Source: Burkholderia pyrrocinia (GTDB taxonomy: Bacteria; Pseudomonadota; Gammaproteobacteria; Burkholderiales; Burkholderiaceae). Taken from it: a stretch of DNA of 64,000 bases. Below the pieces are notes generated by a model. That model worked only from the letters and a program-made list of their open reading frames with translations. It was not told the origin of the DNA and ran no database searches. Both the position numbers and the translations under genes were made by a program. Shown piece by piece: positions 16,936 through 27,002 of this stretch (its first letter is position 1; each line of letters starts with the position of its first letter). The stretch covers positions 2,790,001-2,854,000 of the forward strand of contig NZ_CP011503.1 in assembly GCF_001028665.1 (NCBI RefSeq). Reading direction: 5' to 3'.

Positions 16936-18177
16936 TCAGATCGCCTGCTTCGCCTTCAACGCCGCAATCCGCGCGTCGTCGTAACCGAGCATGCCGCGCA
17001 GCACGTCGTCGGTTTGCGCGCCGAGCAGCGGCGGGGCCGTGCGCGCGTCGGGCGGCGTCGCGCTCATCCGGATCGGGTTGCGCACGAGCTGCACGTCCGC
17101 GCCGCACGGGTGCGGCAGCGACACCTGCATCCCGCGCGCGACGACCTGCTCGTTGTCGAACACCTCGTCGAGATCGTTGATCGGCCCGCACGGCACGCCG
17201 GCCGCTTCGAGCACGCCGATCCAGTCGGCCTTGCCGCGCGCCTTCACCATCTCCGCGAGGATCGGCACCAGCGTGTCGCGGTGGCGCACGCGCGACGGGT
17301 TCGTCGCGAAGCGCTCGTCGTCGGCCAGTTCGGGCCGGCCGCCGGCCTCGACGAACTTGCGGAACTGCCCGTCGTTGCCGACCGCGACGATGATCCACCC
17401 GTCGCTGGTCTGGAACGTCTGGTACGGCACGATGTTCGGATGCGCGTTGCCCCAGCGCGCCGGCGGCTTGCCGCTCGCGAGGAAGTTGGTGTTCATGTTC
17501 GCGAGCAGCGCGACCTGCACGTCGAGCAGCGCCATGTCGATGTACTGGCCTTCGCCGGTGCGGTCGCGGTGCGCGAGCGCGGCGAGCACGGCGATCGTCG
17601 AGTAGAGGCCGGTCGCGAGATCGGCGATCGCGACGCCGGCCTTCTGCGGGCCGCCGCCCGGCTCGCCGTCGCGCTCGCCGGTGATGCTCATGAAGCCGCC
17701 GATCCCCTGCACGATGAAGTCGTAGCCCGCGCGGTGCGCATACGGGCCCGTCTGGCCGAAGCCGGTGACCGAGCAGTAGACGAGATCGGGCTTCACCGCG
17801 CGCAGCGATTCGTAATCGAGCCCGTATTTCTTCAACTGGCCGACCTTGTAGTTCTCGAGCACGACGTCGCTTTGCGCGGCGAGTTCGCGCACGATCTGCT
17901 GGCCTTCGGGCGTCGCGATGTCGATCGTCACCGAGCGCTTGTTGCGGTTCGCCGCGAGGTAGTACGCGGCCTCGGCGGTATCCGCGCCGTCCGCGTCCTT
18001 CAGGTACGGCGGCCCCCAGTGGCGCGTGTCGTCGCCGGCGCCCGGGCGCTCGACCTTGATCACGTCCGCGCCGAAATCGGCAAGGGTCTGCGCGCACCAC
18101 GGGCCCGCGAGCACGCGGGTGAGGTCCAGCACGCGGATATGGCTCAGGGCACCCATCGTCGAATCGTCTCCTTTCAT
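16936..18177 (-). CDS. CaiB/BaiF (family III) CoA-transferase
   Basis: A 413-residue family III CoA-transferase that moves CoA between organic acids by a half-exchange mechanism with a catalytic Asp. Family blocks are IRVLDLTRVLAGPWCAQTLADFGADVIKVERP at the N-terminus, NRNKRSVTIDI, and the SITGE/GGPQKAGVAIADL region that follows the catalytic segment. The start at 18177 is favoured because GGAGG lies 6 nt upstream; an ATG at 18156 also lies behind an AAGGAG. No CoA-metabolic partner gene is adjacent, so donor and acceptor acids are unknown. The left end is convergent with the hydrolase gene and the right end is divergent from alaS. Confidence 0.9.
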   Translation of the reverse strand: MKGDDSTMGALSHIRVLDLTRVLAGPWCAQTLADFGADVIKVERPGAGDDTRHWGPPYLKDADGADTAEAAYYLAANRNKRSVTIDIATPEGQQIVRELAAQSDVVLENYKVGQLKKYGLDYESLRAVKPDLVYCSVTGFGQTGPYAHRAGYDFIVQGIGGFMSITGERDGEPGGGPQKAGVAIADLATGLYSTIAVLAALAHRDRTGEGQYIDMALLDVQVALLANMNTNFLASGKPPARWGNAHPNIVPYQTFQTSDGWIIVAVGNDGQFRKFVEAGGRPELADDERFATNPSRVRHRDTLVPILAEMVKARGKADWIGVLEAAGVPCGPINDLDEVFDNEQVVARGMQVSLPHPCGADVQLVRNPIRMSATPPDARTAPPLLGAQTDDVLRGMLGYDDARIAALKAKQAI

Positions 18178-18347
18178 GGCTGGCCTCCGTTGCTCGGCAA
18201 GGCCGATTGGCATGCCGAGCATCTTAAGGCGAATCGGCCGCGCGGGTGGCCTGGAGCCCGTTATTAGCGGGAACAGGCTCCGGCCGGGCCGGCCGGATGG
18301 CCGAGCCGCTTTGCCGGCGCTTTGCCCGGAAGCCGGCCCCGATCCCG

Positions 18348-18353
18348 TATAAT
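18348..18353 (+). promoter_or_regulatory. -10 box upstream of alaS
   Basis: A perfect TATAAT lies 87 bp upstream of the alaS start in the 262-bp gap to the CoA-transferase gene. No good TTGACA match stands at 17 bp; TTGCCC at 18322-18327 has 20-bp spacing. Confidence 0.55.
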
Positions 18354-18439
18354 CGATCGTTTCCGAATCCATGCCGCCGCGCGTCCCGCCAAGGGCGCCG
18401 GCGTTTGAAGCCGTCTTTGCCAGACTGTCCCCGCACGCC

Positions 18440-21064
18440 ATGAAAGCTGCCGAAATCCGCGAGAAATTCCTCAAATTCTTCGAATCGAAGGGCCATACGA
18501 TCGTCCGCTCGTCGAGCCTCGTGCCCGGTAACGACCCCACGCTGATGTTCACGAACTCGGGCATGGTCCAGTTCAAGGACGTCTTCCTCGGCACGGACCC
18601 GCGCCCGTATTCGCGCGCCACGACGGCGCAGCGCAGCGTGCGCGCGGGCGGCAAGCACAACGACCTCGAAAACGTCGGCTACACGGCGCGCCACCACACG
18701 TTCTTCGAGATGCTCGGCAACTTCTCGTTCGGCGACTACTTCAAGCACGACGCGATCCGCTTCGCGTGGGAGCTGCTGACCACGGTCTACCAGCTGCCTA
18801 AGGAAAAGCTGTGGGTCACCGTCTACCAGGAAGACGACGAGGCGTACGACATCTGGGCGAAGGAAGTCGGCGTGCCGGCCGAGCGCATCATCCGGATCGG
18901 CGACAACAAGGGCGCACGCTACGCGTCGGACAACTTCTGGACGATGGGCGACACGGGCCCGTGCGGCCCGTGCACGGAAATCTTCTACGACCACGGCCCG
19001 GACGTGTGGGGCGGCCCGCCGGGGTCGCCTGAAGAAGACGGCGACCGCTACATCGAGATCTGGAACCTCGTGTTCATGCAGTTCAACCGCGACGCGCAGG
19101 GCAACATGACGCGCCTGCCGAAGCAGTCGGTCGATACCGGCATGGGCCTCGAGCGCCTCGCCGCGGTGCTGCAGCACGTGCACAGCAACTACGAGATCGA
19201 CCTGTTCCAGAACCTGATCAAGGCCGCCGCGCGCGTGACCGAGATCAGCGACCTCACCAACAACTCGCTGAAGGTGATCGCCGATCACATCCGCGCATGC
19301 TCGTTCCTGATCGTCGACGGCGTGATTCCCGGCAACGAAGGCCGCGGCTACGTGCTGCGCCGGATCGTGCGCCGCGCGATCCGCCACGGCTACAAGCTCG
19401 GCCGCAAGGGTTCGTTCTTCCACAAGCTGGTGGCCGACCTCGTCGCCGAGATGGGCGTCGCGTATCCGGAGCTGAAGGAAGCCGAGCAGCGCGTGACCGA
19501 CGTGCTGCGCCAGGAAGAAGAGCGCTTCTTCGAGACGATCGAGCACGGGATGTCGATCCTCGAGGGCGCGCTGGCCGACGTCGAGGCGAAGGGCGGCAAG
19601 ATGCTCGACGGCGAACTCGCGTTCAAGCTGCACGATACCTACGGCTTCCCGCTCGACCTCACGGCCGACGTGTGCCGCGAGCGCGGGATGACGGTCGACG
19701 AGCCGGCGTTCGACGACGCGATGGCGCGCCAGCGCGAGCAGGCGCGCGCGGCCGGCAAGTTCAAGGCCACGCAGGGCCTCGAATACACGGGCGCGAAGAC
19801 CACCTTCCACGGCTACGAGGAAATCGCGTTCGACGATGCGAAGGTCGTCGCGCTGTACGTCGACGGTTCGTCGGTCAACGAAGTGAAGGCCGGCCAGGAT
19901 GCGGTCGTCGTGCTCGACCACACGCCGTTCTACGCGGAATCGGGCGGCCAGGTCGGCGACCAGGGCGTGCTCGCGAATGCGTCGACGCGCTTCGCGGTGG
20001 CCGACACGCTGAAGGTGCAGGCCGACGTGGTCGGCCACCACGGCTCGCTCGAGCAGGGCACGCTGAAGGTCGGCGACGTGCTGCGCGCGGAAATCGACGC
20101 GCACCGCCGCGCACGCACGCAGCGCAACCACTCGGCCACCCACCTGATGCACAAGGCGCTGCGCGAAGTGCTCGGCGCGCACGTGCAGCAGAAGGGTTCG
20201 CTGGTCGACGCGGAAAAAACCCGTTTCGACTTCGCGCACAACGCGCCGATGACGGACGATGAAATCCGTCGCGTCGAGCAGATCGTCAACAACGAAATCC
20301 TCGCGAACGCGCCGGGCATCGTGCGCGTGATGCCGTACGACGAAGCGGTGAAGGGCGGCGCGATGGCGCTGTTCGGCGAGAAGTACGGCGATGAAGTGCG
20401 CGTGCTCGATCTCGGCTTTTCGCGCGAACTGTGCGGCGGCACGCACGTGCACCGCACCGGCGACATCGGCTTCTTCAAGATCGTCGTCGAAGGCGGCGTC
20501 GCGGCCGGCATCCGCCGCGTCGAGGCGATCACCGGCGACAACGCGGTGCGTTTCGTGCAGGATCTCGACGCGCGCGTGAACGAAGCGGCGGCCGCGCTGA
20601 AGGCGCAGCCGTCGGAGCTCACGCAGCGCATCGCGCAGGTGCAGGACCAGGTGAAGTCGCTCGAGAAGGAACTGGGCGCGCTGAAGTCGAAGCTCGCATC
20701 GAGCCAGGGCGACGAGCTTGCGCAGCAGGCCGTCGAAATCGGCGGCGTGTACGTGCTGGCCGCGACGCTCGACGGCGCCGATGCGAAGACGCTGCGTGAA
20801 ACGGTCGACAAGCTGAAGGACAAGCTGAAGAGCGCGGCGATCGTGCTGGCGGCAGTCGAAGGCGGCAAGGTCAGCCTGATCGCGGGCGTCACGCCCGACG
20901 CGAGCAAGAAGGTCAAGGCTGGCGAGCTCGTGAACTTCGTTGCGCAGCAGGTCGGCGGCAAGGGCGGCGGCCGTCCGGACATGGCGCAGGCAGGCGGCAC
21001 CGAGCCGGCCAACCTGCCGGGCGCGCTGGCTGGCGTCAAGGGCTGGGTCGAAGAGCGTCTTTGA
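18440..21064 (+). CDS. alaS: Alanyl-tRNA synthetase
   Basis: Class II synthetase that charges tRNA-Ala; 874 residues, normal for bacterial AlaRS. The catalytic core starts at residue 1 ([18 protein letters not shown]). The editing domain has its zinc-binding set in [11 protein letters not shown] and [15 protein letters not shown]-terminal coiled-coil and C-Ala domain end in [15 protein letters not shown]. The ATG at 18440 fits the family start exactly; the frame is open 69 bases further upstream without homology. A long hairpin follows the stop. Confidence 0.98.
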   Translation: MKAAEIREKFLKFFESKGHTIVRSSSLVPGNDPTLMFTNSGMVQFKDVFLGTDPRPYSRATTAQRSVRAGGKHNDLENVGYTARHHTFFEMLGNFSFGDYFKHDAIRFAWELLTTVYQLPKEKLWVTVYQEDDEAYDIWAKEVGVPAERIIRIGDNKGARYASDNFWTMGDTGPCGPCTEIFYDHGPDVWGGPPGSPEEDGDRYIEIWNLVFMQFNRDAQGNMTRLPKQSVDTGMGLERLAAVLQHVHSNYEIDLFQNLIKAAARVTEISDLTNNSLKVIADHIRACSFLIVDGVIPGNEGRGYVLRRIVRRAIRHGYKLGRKGSFFHKLVADLVAEMGVAYPELKEAEQRVTDVLRQEEERFFETIEHGMSILEGALADVEAKGGKMLDGELAFKLHDTYGFPLDLTADVCRERGMTVDEPAFDDAMARQREQARAAGKFKATQGLEYTGAKTTFHGYEEIAFDDAKVVALYVDGSSVNEVKAGQDAVVVLDHTPFYAESGGQVGDQGVLANASTRFAVADTLKVQADVVGHHGSLEQGTLKVGDVLRAEIDAHRRARTQRNHSATHLMHKALREVLGAHVQQKGSLVDAEKTRFDFAHNAPMTDDEIRRVEQIVNNEILANAPGIVRVMPYDEAVKGGAMALFGEKYGDEVRVLDLGFSRELCGGTHVHRTGDIGFFKIVVEGGVAAGIRRVEAITGDNAVRFVQDLDARVNEAAAALKAQPSELTQRIAQVQDQVKSLEKELGALKSKLASSQGDELAQQAVEIGGVYVLAATLDGADAKTLRETVDKLKDKLKSAAIVLAAVEGGKVSLIAGVTPDASKKVKAGELVNFVAQQVGGKGGGRPDMAQAGGTEPANLPGALAGVKGWVEERL

Positions 21065-21141
21065 TCGGGCCTGGCCTGCGCGGCGCCCGCGAGGGCGGAG
21101 CGCAGGCCGGCACCGCGCGGTTCTTTCGACGGAATCGCATG

Positions 21142-21180
21142 AAACGACCCGATCGGCATGGGTGCCGGTCGGGTCGTTTT
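21142..21180 (+). terminator. Terminator downstream of alaS
   Basis: An 11-bp outer stem AAACGACCCGA/TCGGGTCGTTT encloses a second 5-bp stem CGGCA/TGCCG with a TGGG loop. Four T residues close the right side (21177-21180). It begins 77 bp after the alaS stop and before the convergent LysR gene. Confidence 0.8.
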
Positions 21181-21297
21181 GCGTTTACGCGCGGTGCGAG
21201 GGGGCGATCCGCCACCATGCGTGACGCACGAACGGTTGCCCGGCACGCAAACGGACGGTGCGCGAGTTCGCCGTCGCGTGTCCGTTGGCGGATCGCT

Positions 21298-22221
21298 TCA
21301 GGCCGGTTGCGCCACGCGCGGTTTCCGCGGTTTCTGTACTGCGTCCGGCTGCCGCGCGGCCTCCCCGAGCGCGTCGCGCAGCGCGGCGAGCGCCGCCGAC
21401 GCATAACCTTGCCGCCACGCCAACAGCGTATCGATCCCTTCGAATTCCGGAATCGCATGCGCGGTGATGTGGTCGGTTTCCGGCTGCAGGTCGAGCACCG
21501 AGCGCGGCGCGACCGCGATGCCCGCGCCGGCCGCGACGCACGCGACGATCGCGTGATACGAGCCGAGTTCGAGCACGCGCGCCGGCTTCATCCCGTGCGC
21601 CGCATACCACTGCTCGACGTACTTCCGATACGTGCAGCCGCGCTCGAACGCGATCAGCGTCGGTAGTATCACGTCGCGCGGCGTGCGCACCGGCGGATGG
21701 CCGCGCGGCGTGAGCAACACGAGATCCTCGCGGAAGACCGGCACCGTCTCGAACGTATCGGGCAGCGTGTCCGGCGCCGGCGGGCGCGCGAACAGCGCGG
21801 CGTCGATCTCGAAGTCGCGCACCTTGCCGATCAGCCAGCCCGTCGTGCCCGTCACGAGCTCGAGCGACACGTCGGGCCATGCGTGGTGATAGCGGGCGAG
21901 CACGGTCGGCAGCCGGCTCGCGGCCGTGCTCTCCATCGTGCCGAGCCGTAGCCGCCCACGCGGCGTGTCCTCGCGCACCGCGTCGCGCGCCTCGTCGGCG
22001 AGCGCCAGCAGGCGCTCCGCATACGGCAGCAGCGTGTGCCCGGCCGGCGTCAGCACGAGCCGACGGCCGTCGCGCACGAACAGCGCCGCGCCGAGTTCTT
22101 CCTCGAGCTGCTTGATGCGCGTCGTGACGTTCGACTGCACGCGATTGAGCTTGGCCGCTGCGCGTGTCACCCCGTTCTCGCGCACGACCGCCCGGAAAAT
22201 CGCCAGCGCCGCCAGATCCAT
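21298..22221 (-). CDS. LysR-family transcriptional regulator (divergent from YbfB-like MFS)
   Basis: A 307-residue LysR regulator. The HTH region is at residues ~5-60 (FRAVVRENGVTRAAAKLNRVQSNVTTRIKQLEEELG), followed by an effector-binding domain. The ATG at 22221 is chosen with GGAGAG just upstream; a TTG four codons earlier overlaps that site. The C-terminal ~20 residues are basic and proline-rich, beyond the conserved fold. It is divergent from the MFS gene at 22350 across 128 bp, which suggests that it controls that transporter. Confidence 0.92.
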   Translation of the reverse strand: MDLAALAIFRAVVRENGVTRAAAKLNRVQSNVTTRIKQLEEELGAALFVRDGRRLVLTPAGHTLLPYAERLLALADEARDAVREDTPRGRLRLGTMESTAASRLPTVLARYHHAWPDVSLELVTGTTGWLIGKVRDFEIDAALFARPPAPDTLPDTFETVPVFREDLVLLTPRGHPPVRTPRDVILPTLIAFERGCTYRKYVEQWYAAHGMKPARVLELGSYHAIVACVAAGAGIAVAPRSVLDLQPETDHITAHAIPEFEGIDTLLAWRQGYASAALAALRDALGEAARQPDAVQKPRKPRVAQPA

Positions 22222-22349
22222 GATTCTCTCCAAGGGATGGCTGGATTCTCAATTATTCATTTTTCGAGAACGTTTGGTCAAGCTACGATGACGCCATCCC
22301 GATCCTCGTCCCGGCCGGCGCATCGCATGCGGCGGCCCGAGCTGCCGCC

Positions 22350-23600
22350 ATGTCCCGTTTCGATGCACCACCCGCCGCCCACGCGCTTTCGTCAGACGAA
22401 GCCGACCGCCGCGCCCGTGCGGCCGCGCTGGCCTGCATGGTCGGCCTCGCGGTCGTGCTCGGCGTCGGCCGCTTCGCGTTCACGCCGCTGCTGCCGCTGA
22501 TGCTCGCCGACGGCTCGATCGGCCTGAAGGCCGGCAGTTGGCTTGCCTCGGCGAATTACGCGGGCTACTTCGCCGGCGCGGTCAGTTGCGCGGTGCTGCG
22601 CGTCGCGCCCGCGCGGATGGTCCGCTTCGGGCTCGCGGCCACCGTGCTGCTCACCGCCGCGATGGGTGTCGGGCACATGCTGCCCGTGTGGCTCGCGGTG
22701 CGCTTCGTTGCGGGCGTCGTCAGCGCGTGGACGTTCGTGTTCATGTCGCAATGGGGGCTGCGGCGCCTGGCCGAGCTGTACGCGCCCGAGTGGAGCGGGG
22801 TGATCTACGCGGGGCCCGGCGTCGGCATCGTGCTGACGGGGTTGATCGGCAGCGCGATGGCCGGTCAGCGCGCGGCGTCGGGCTGGCTCGGCTTCGCGGC
22901 GCTGTCGGCCGTGCTGTCGATCGCGATCTGGCGCACCTTTGCCGTCGCGCCGGCGCAGGCCGTACCGGCGGCAGGCGCGGCACCGCATGCGGCTGCCGCA
23001 GCTTCGGCAGCCTCCGCGGCGCCCGCCGACGTGCGCCGTCGTCGCGCCGACGCCGCGTGGCTCGTCGTGCTGTACGGGACGCCGGGCTTCGGCTACATCA
23101 TCACCGCGACGTTCCTGCCCGTGATCGCGCGCGCCGCGCTGCCGGCCGGTTCGCCGTGGCCCGACCTGTTCTGGCCGATGTTCGGCGCGGCGCTGATCGT
23201 CGGCGCGATCGCCGCCGCGCGGCTGCCCGGCCACTGGGACAACCGGCTGCTGCTGGCGGCCGGCTGCGCCACGCAGGCGCTCGGTATCGGGGCCGGGATC
23301 GTGTGGCCGAACGCGCTCGGCTTCTCGGTCGGCAGCGCGTTGCTCGGCCTGCCGTTTACCGCGATCACGCTGTTCGCGATGCGCGAGGCGCGGCGCCTGC
23401 ACGGCGAGCGCGCGGCCGGGCTGATGGGTTATGCGACCGCGTCGTACGGGATCGGGCAGATCCTCGGCCCGCTCGTCGCGGCGCCGCTTGCCGCGCGCTT
23501 CGGGTCGTTTTCTCCTGCGTTGTGGGTCGCGGTGGCCGCGCTGCTCGCGGGCGCCGCCGGCTTCGCGGCGACTGCCGCCAAGGGCCGCCTGCGACCCTGA
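22350..23600 (+). CDS. YbfB/YjiJ-family MFS transporter
   Basis: A 416-residue inner-membrane major facilitator with about 12 hydrophobic segments, of the YbfB/YjiJ type. The family's opening is seen in GLAVVLGVGRFAFTPLLPLM, and the second half begins near VVLYGTPGFGYIITATFLPV. An Ala-rich loop with RRRRAD-like basic residues separates the halves around residues 205-232. Substrate unknown; some relatives are linked to drug or metabolite efflux. It is divergent from a LysR gene, which is the probable regulator. Confidence 0.9.
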   Translation: MSRFDAPPAAHALSSDEADRRARAAALACMVGLAVVLGVGRFAFTPLLPLMLADGSIGLKAGSWLASANYAGYFAGAVSCAVLRVAPARMVRFGLAATVLLTAAMGVGHMLPVWLAVRFVAGVVSAWTFVFMSQWGLRRLAELYAPEWSGVIYAGPGVGIVLTGLIGSAMAGQRAASGWLGFAALSAVLSIAIWRTFAVAPAQAVPAAGAAPHAAAAASAASAAPADVRRRRADAAWLVVLYGTPGFGYIITATFLPVIARAALPAGSPWPDLFWPMFGAALIVGAIAAARLPGHWDNRLLLAAGCATQALGIGAGIVWPNALGFSVGSALLGLPFTAITLFAMREARRLHGERAAGLMGYATASYGIGQILGPLVAAPLAARFGSFSPALWVAVAALLAGAAGFAATAAKGRLRP

Positions 23601-23721
23601 CGCCGGCGGGGACGGATCGTCTGCGGCACGGGCAAACTCGCTAGAATGAAGCCTTTCCCGCGCCGAGCGGGTGCGCGGGCAGCCGGCAGGCGGCGGTCCG
23701 GCGTCCGCCAGATCCCCATCG

Positions 23722-24258
23722 ATGACCACCGCCGACTATCGCTTTTGCCCGCGCTGCGCGAGCCCGCTGACCGAGCGCGCCGATCCCGACCACGAAGGCG
23801 GTCGCGTCCGCCAGGCGTGTCCCGACGACACCTGCGGCTATGTTCACTGGAACAACCCGCTGCCCGTCGTCGCCGCGATCGTCGAGCTCGACGGCAAGAT
23901 CCTGCTCGCGCGCAACGCGGCCTGGCCTGAAGGAATGTTCGCGCTGATCACCGGTTTCCTCGAAAACGGCGAGACACCCGAAGACGGCATCGCGCGCGAG
24001 GTGTTCGAGGAAACGGCGCTGAGGGCCGAACACGTGTCGCTCGTCGGCGTCTACGAATTCATCCGCAAGAACGAACTGATCATCGCGTACCACGTGCGCG
24101 CGTCGGGCACGGTCGCGCTGTCGCCGGAACTGCTCGAATACCGGCTCGTCGATCCGCCGCTGCTGCGCCCGTGGCGCGCCGGCACCGGCGTCGCGCTCGC
24201 CGACTGGATGCGTGCGCGCGGCCTCGATTTCGAATTCGTCGACCGGCCGGGGCAGTGA
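23722..24258 (+). CDS. Zinc-ribbon NUDIX hydrolase (NudC-like)
   Basis: A 178-residue NUDIX enzyme preceded by a small zinc ribbon, as in NADH pyrophosphatase-type proteins. The ribbon is FCPRCASPL ... RQACPDDTCGYVHWNNP (Cys pairs near residues 9/12 and 31/36). The Nudix box runs from GFLENGETPEDG to REVFEETAL at about residues 78-100. It is shorter than E. coli NudC and lacks its N-terminal domain and the SQPWPFP segment, so NAD(H) specificity is not assured. TAGAAT at 23642-23647 may be its -10 box. It precedes the thioesterase gene by 139 bp. Confidence 0.88.
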   Translation: MTTADYRFCPRCASPLTERADPDHEGGRVRQACPDDTCGYVHWNNPLPVVAAIVELDGKILLARNAAWPEGMFALITGFLENGETPEDGIAREVFEETALRAEHVSLVGVYEFIRKNELIIAYHVRASGTVALSPELLEYRLVDPPLLRPWRAGTGVALADWMRARGLDFEFVDRPGQ

Positions 24259-24397
24259 CGGGCCGGCCCGCCCGCAGGGTTTCATCAGCCGCGCCGCGCG
24301 CGATCGCGACGCGGCGCTTCGCTTCTTGCCGGCGCGCCGTGCCATACGGTCGTCGCGCTTCGTCTTCATCGCCCCCATCGTCCTGACCGCCATCGCC

Positions 24398-24835
24398 ATG
24401 TCCGACAAGCCGCAGCCGCGTTCCCGCGACGCCTACCGCCACTTCCTGCCGATCACGACCCGCTGGATGGACAACGACGTCTACGGGCACGTGAACAATG
24501 TCGTCTACTACAGCTACTTCGACACCGTCGTGAACGAGTACCTGATCCGCGCGGGCGTGCTCGACGTCGAGCACGGGCAGACGATCGGGCTGGTCGTCGA
24601 GACGCAGTGCAACTACTTCGCGCCGCTCGTGTTTCCGCAGTCGGTCGACGCGGGGCTGCGCGTCGCGAAGCTCGGCACGTCGAGCGTGCGCTACGAGGTC
24701 GGGCTGTTCGCGCAAGGCGATGCATCGCCCGCCGCGCAGGGGCATTTCGTGCACGTGTACGTCGATCGCGGCACGCGCCGCCCCGTACCGCTGCCCGACG
24801 CGCTGCGCGCCGCGCTCGATCCGCTCGCGGCCTGA
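24398..24835 (+). CDS. Acyl-CoA thioesterase, 4HBT hot-dog family
   Basis: A 145-residue hot-dog-fold thioesterase. The conserved opening TTRWMDNDVYGHVNNVVYYSYFDTVVNEYL (residues ~18-47) holds the catalytic Asp of 4-hydroxybenzoyl-CoA thioesterase-type enzymes. These hydrolyse acyl-CoA or aroyl-CoA to the free acid and CoA. It ends 9 bp before the GTG start of livH, so it is likely the first gene of the ABC-transporter operon. That suggests, without proving, that the transported compound or its product is a carboxylic acid handled as a CoA thioester. Confidence 0.9.
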   Translation: MSDKPQPRSRDAYRHFLPITTRWMDNDVYGHVNNVVYYSYFDTVVNEYLIRAGVLDVEHGQTIGLVVETQCNYFAPLVFPQSVDAGLRVAKLGTSSVRYEVGLFAQGDASPAAQGHFVHVYVDRGTRRPVPLPDALRAALDPLAA

Positions 24836-24844
24836 CGGTTCGCG

Positions 24845-25780
24845 GTGCACGCGTTCGCGCTCCAGGCCTTCAACGGCCTCAGCTACGGTTTGCTGCTGTT
24901 CATGCTGTCGGCGGGCCTCACGCTGATCTTCAGCGTGCAGGGCGTGCTCAACTTCGCGCATGCGAGCTTCTACATGCTCGGCGCGTATGTCGGCTACAGC
25001 ATCGCGGCCCGCGCGGGTTTCTGGCCTGCGTTCGTGCTTGCGCCGCTCGCGGTCGGGCTGCTCGGCGCCGGCTGCGAACGCTGGCTGCTGCGCCGCGTGC
25101 AGGCGCGCGGCCATACGAGCGAGCTGCTGCTGACCTTCGGCCTTGCCTACCTGATCGGCGAGGGCGCGAAACTGCTGTGGGGCCTCGCGCCGCTGCCGGC
25201 ACCCGTGCCGCCGCTGTTCGACGGCGCGCCCGTGACGGTGTTCGGCCTCGCGTTGCCGCGTTACCGGCTGTTCATGATGGGGATGTCCGCGGCGATGCTG
25301 GTCGCGCTCGGCGCGCTGCTGCGCGTGTCGCGCATCGGGCTCGTCGTGCGTGCGGCGCTGACGCATCGCGCGGCCGTCGAGGCGCTCGGCTACGACGTGC
25401 CGCGCGTGATGACGGCGCTGTTCGGCGCGGGCACCGCGCTCGCGGCGCTGGCCGGCGTGATCGGCGCGCCGCTCGCGGTGATCGAACCCGCGCTGGCCGA
25501 GACTGTCGGGTCGGTGGTGTTCGCGGTCGTCGTGATCGGCGGACTCGGCTCGCTCGGCGGCGCGTTCGCCGCGTCGCTCGCGGTCGGTTTCGCGCAGACC
25601 TTTGCGGCCGCGAGCGACACGTCGCTGCGCGACCTCGCGTTATGGACCGGCATCGCGCTGCCCGACAGCGTGGCCGCGGTGTCGATCGCGCAGCTTGCGC
25701 CGCTGGTGCCGTACCTGCTGCTCGTCGCGGTGCTGGTCGCACGGCCGCGCGGGCTGTTCGGCGAGCGTGCCGATGCGTAA
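24845..25780 (+). CDS. livH: Branched-chain amino acid-type ABC permease (LivH)
   Basis: A 311-residue inner-membrane permease of the LivH family, one half of the transport channel. The family signature LSYGLLLFMLSAGLTLIFSVQGVLNFAHASFYMLGAY spans residues ~12-48. The cytoplasmic coupling segment has RVSRIGLVVRAALTHRAAVEALGYD. The start is GTG at 24845; no upstream ATG is available. It overlaps livM by 8 bp. Substrates of this transporter class include branched-chain amino acids, amides, urea and aromatic or dicarboxylic acids, so the name does not fix the substrate. Confidence 0.92.
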   Translation: MHAFALQAFNGLSYGLLLFMLSAGLTLIFSVQGVLNFAHASFYMLGAYVGYSIAARAGFWPAFVLAPLAVGLLGAGCERWLLRRVQARGHTSELLLTFGLAYLIGEGAKLLWGLAPLPAPVPPLFDGAPVTVFGLALPRYRLFMMGMSAAMLVALGALLRVSRIGLVVRAALTHRAAVEALGYDVPRVMTALFGAGTALAALAGVIGAPLAVIEPALAETVGSVVFAVVVIGGLGSLGGAFAASLAVGFAQTFAAASDTSLRDLALWTGIALPDSVAAVSIAQLAPLVPYLLLVAVLVARPRGLFGERADA

Positions 25781-27002
25781 CCGCTCGCTCGCCGGCCTCG
25801 CGCGCTGGGCGCTGTTCGTCGCGTGCGTCGCGCTGCCCGCGTGGCTGTGGCCGCACGGCGCGGTGCTCGGCTATCTCGCGCAGACGGCGGCGCTCGTCGT
25901 GCTCGCGCTGTCGTACAACCTGCAGCTCGGCACGACCGGGCTGCTGTCGTTCGGGCATGCTGCGTTCGCGGGCCTCGGCGCATTCGCGGCCGCGCACTGG
26001 TTCAACCGCTTCGGCGGGCCGCTGCCGCTGCTGCCGCTCGTCGGCGGCGCGGCCGGCGCGGGTTTCGGCTTCGTCGCCGGGCTGCTCGCGACGCGCCGTT
26101 CAGGCACCGCGTTCGCGATGATCACGCTCGGGCTCGGCGAATGCGTCGCGGCCGCCGCGTGGAGCGTGCCCGCGTGGTTCGGCGGCATCGGCGGCGTGCC
26201 GATCGATCGCGCGAGCGGCACGCCGTGGGGCGGCTGGCATTTCGGTGCGCCGGCGCAGGCGTACGCGGTGATCGCCGCGTGGTGCGTCGTGTCGGCGTTC
26301 GCGATGCATGCATTGACGCGCACGCCGCTCGCGCGGCTCGCGAACGCGGTGCGCGACAACCCCGCGCGCGTCGCCGCGCTCGGCACCGATCCGCGCCGCG
26401 TGCGGCTTGCGATGGTCACCTGCGCATCGTTCTTCGCGGGCATCGCCGGCACGCTGACGCTGATCGACGTCGAAATAGCGACGCCCGACAGCGTGTCGAT
26501 GGCACGCTCGGCAACCGTGCTGATCGCCGCGGTGATCGGCGGCACCGGCGCGTTTTTCGGGCCGGCGGCCGGCGCGGCCGTGCTGACCGCGCTGAGCATC
26601 GTCGTCGCGGGCGTGTCGCGTGCGTGGGCGCTGTATCTCGGCGTGCTGTTCGTCGTGATCGTCATCGCTGCGCCGCGCGGGATCGCGGGCATCGCGCAAG
26701 CGCTTGTGCACGCGTTGCGCCGCGGTGCGCCGGCAGCCGAGCGGTGGCGCCTGTTGTGCGGCGTCGGCGCGTGCGTGTTCTGGGGCGTCGCGATCGTCTG
26801 CGCGGCCGAACTCGGTTATGCGTGGCGCTTCGCGCAGGACGACGGTACGGGCCTCGCGTTCGGCGCCTGGAGTATCGACGCCGATACGCCGGCCGGCTGG
26901 GCCGTCGCGTGCTCGGCGGCCGGCATCGGCACGCTGCTGTGGGGCTGGCGCGCGCGGTTCGCGCAGGGCGCGCAGTCCGGCAAGTGGGAGAACGGGCGAT
27001 GA
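25773..27002 (+). CDS. livM: Branched-chain amino acid-type ABC permease (LivM) with extra C-terminal domain
   Basis: The second permease, 409 residues. The family core is residues 1 to ~305, with NLQLGTTGLLSFGHAAFAGLGAF and RTPLARLANAVRDNPARVAALGTD, ending in IVIAAPRGIAG. A further ~100 residues (about 308-409) hold two extra hydrophobic segments at ~325-347 and ~373-391, and a charged end; this tail is not in ordinary LivM proteins. The gene overlaps livH by 8 bp, and its stop overlaps the livG start (ATGA at 26999-27002), so the subunits are coupled. Confidence 0.9.
   Translation: MRNRSLAGLARWALFVACVALPAWLWPHGAVLGYLAQTAALVVLALSYNLQLGTTGLLSFGHAAFAGLGAFAAAHWFNRFGGPLPLLPLVGGAAGAGFGFVAGLLATRRSGTAFAMITLGLGECVAAAAWSVPAWFGGIGGVPIDRASGTPWGGWHFGAPAQAYAVIAAWCVVSAFAMHALTRTPLARLANAVRDNPARVAALGTDPRRVRLAMVTCASFFAGIAGTLTLIDVEIATPDSVSMARSATVLIAAVIGGTGAFFGPAAGAAVLTALSIVVAGVSRAWALYLGVLFVVIVIAAPRGIAGIAQALVHALRRGAPAAERWRLLCGVGACVFWGVAIVCAAELGYAWRFAQDDGTGLAFGAWSIDADTPAGWAVACSAAGIGTLLWGWRARFAQGAQSGKWENGR

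Noticed and set aside
18253..18281. GGAGCC/GGCTCC arms with an inner CCCG/CGGG pair upstream of alaS, considered as a leader regulatory structure
   Set aside because: The two stems cannot form together, there is no tRNA-like or riboswitch feature, and it lies upstream of the likely -10 box.
18224..20452. A 742-codon open frame opposite alaS
   Set aside because: Same cause: antisense of a certain tRNA synthetase gene with biased composition (Arg, Val, His, Asp).
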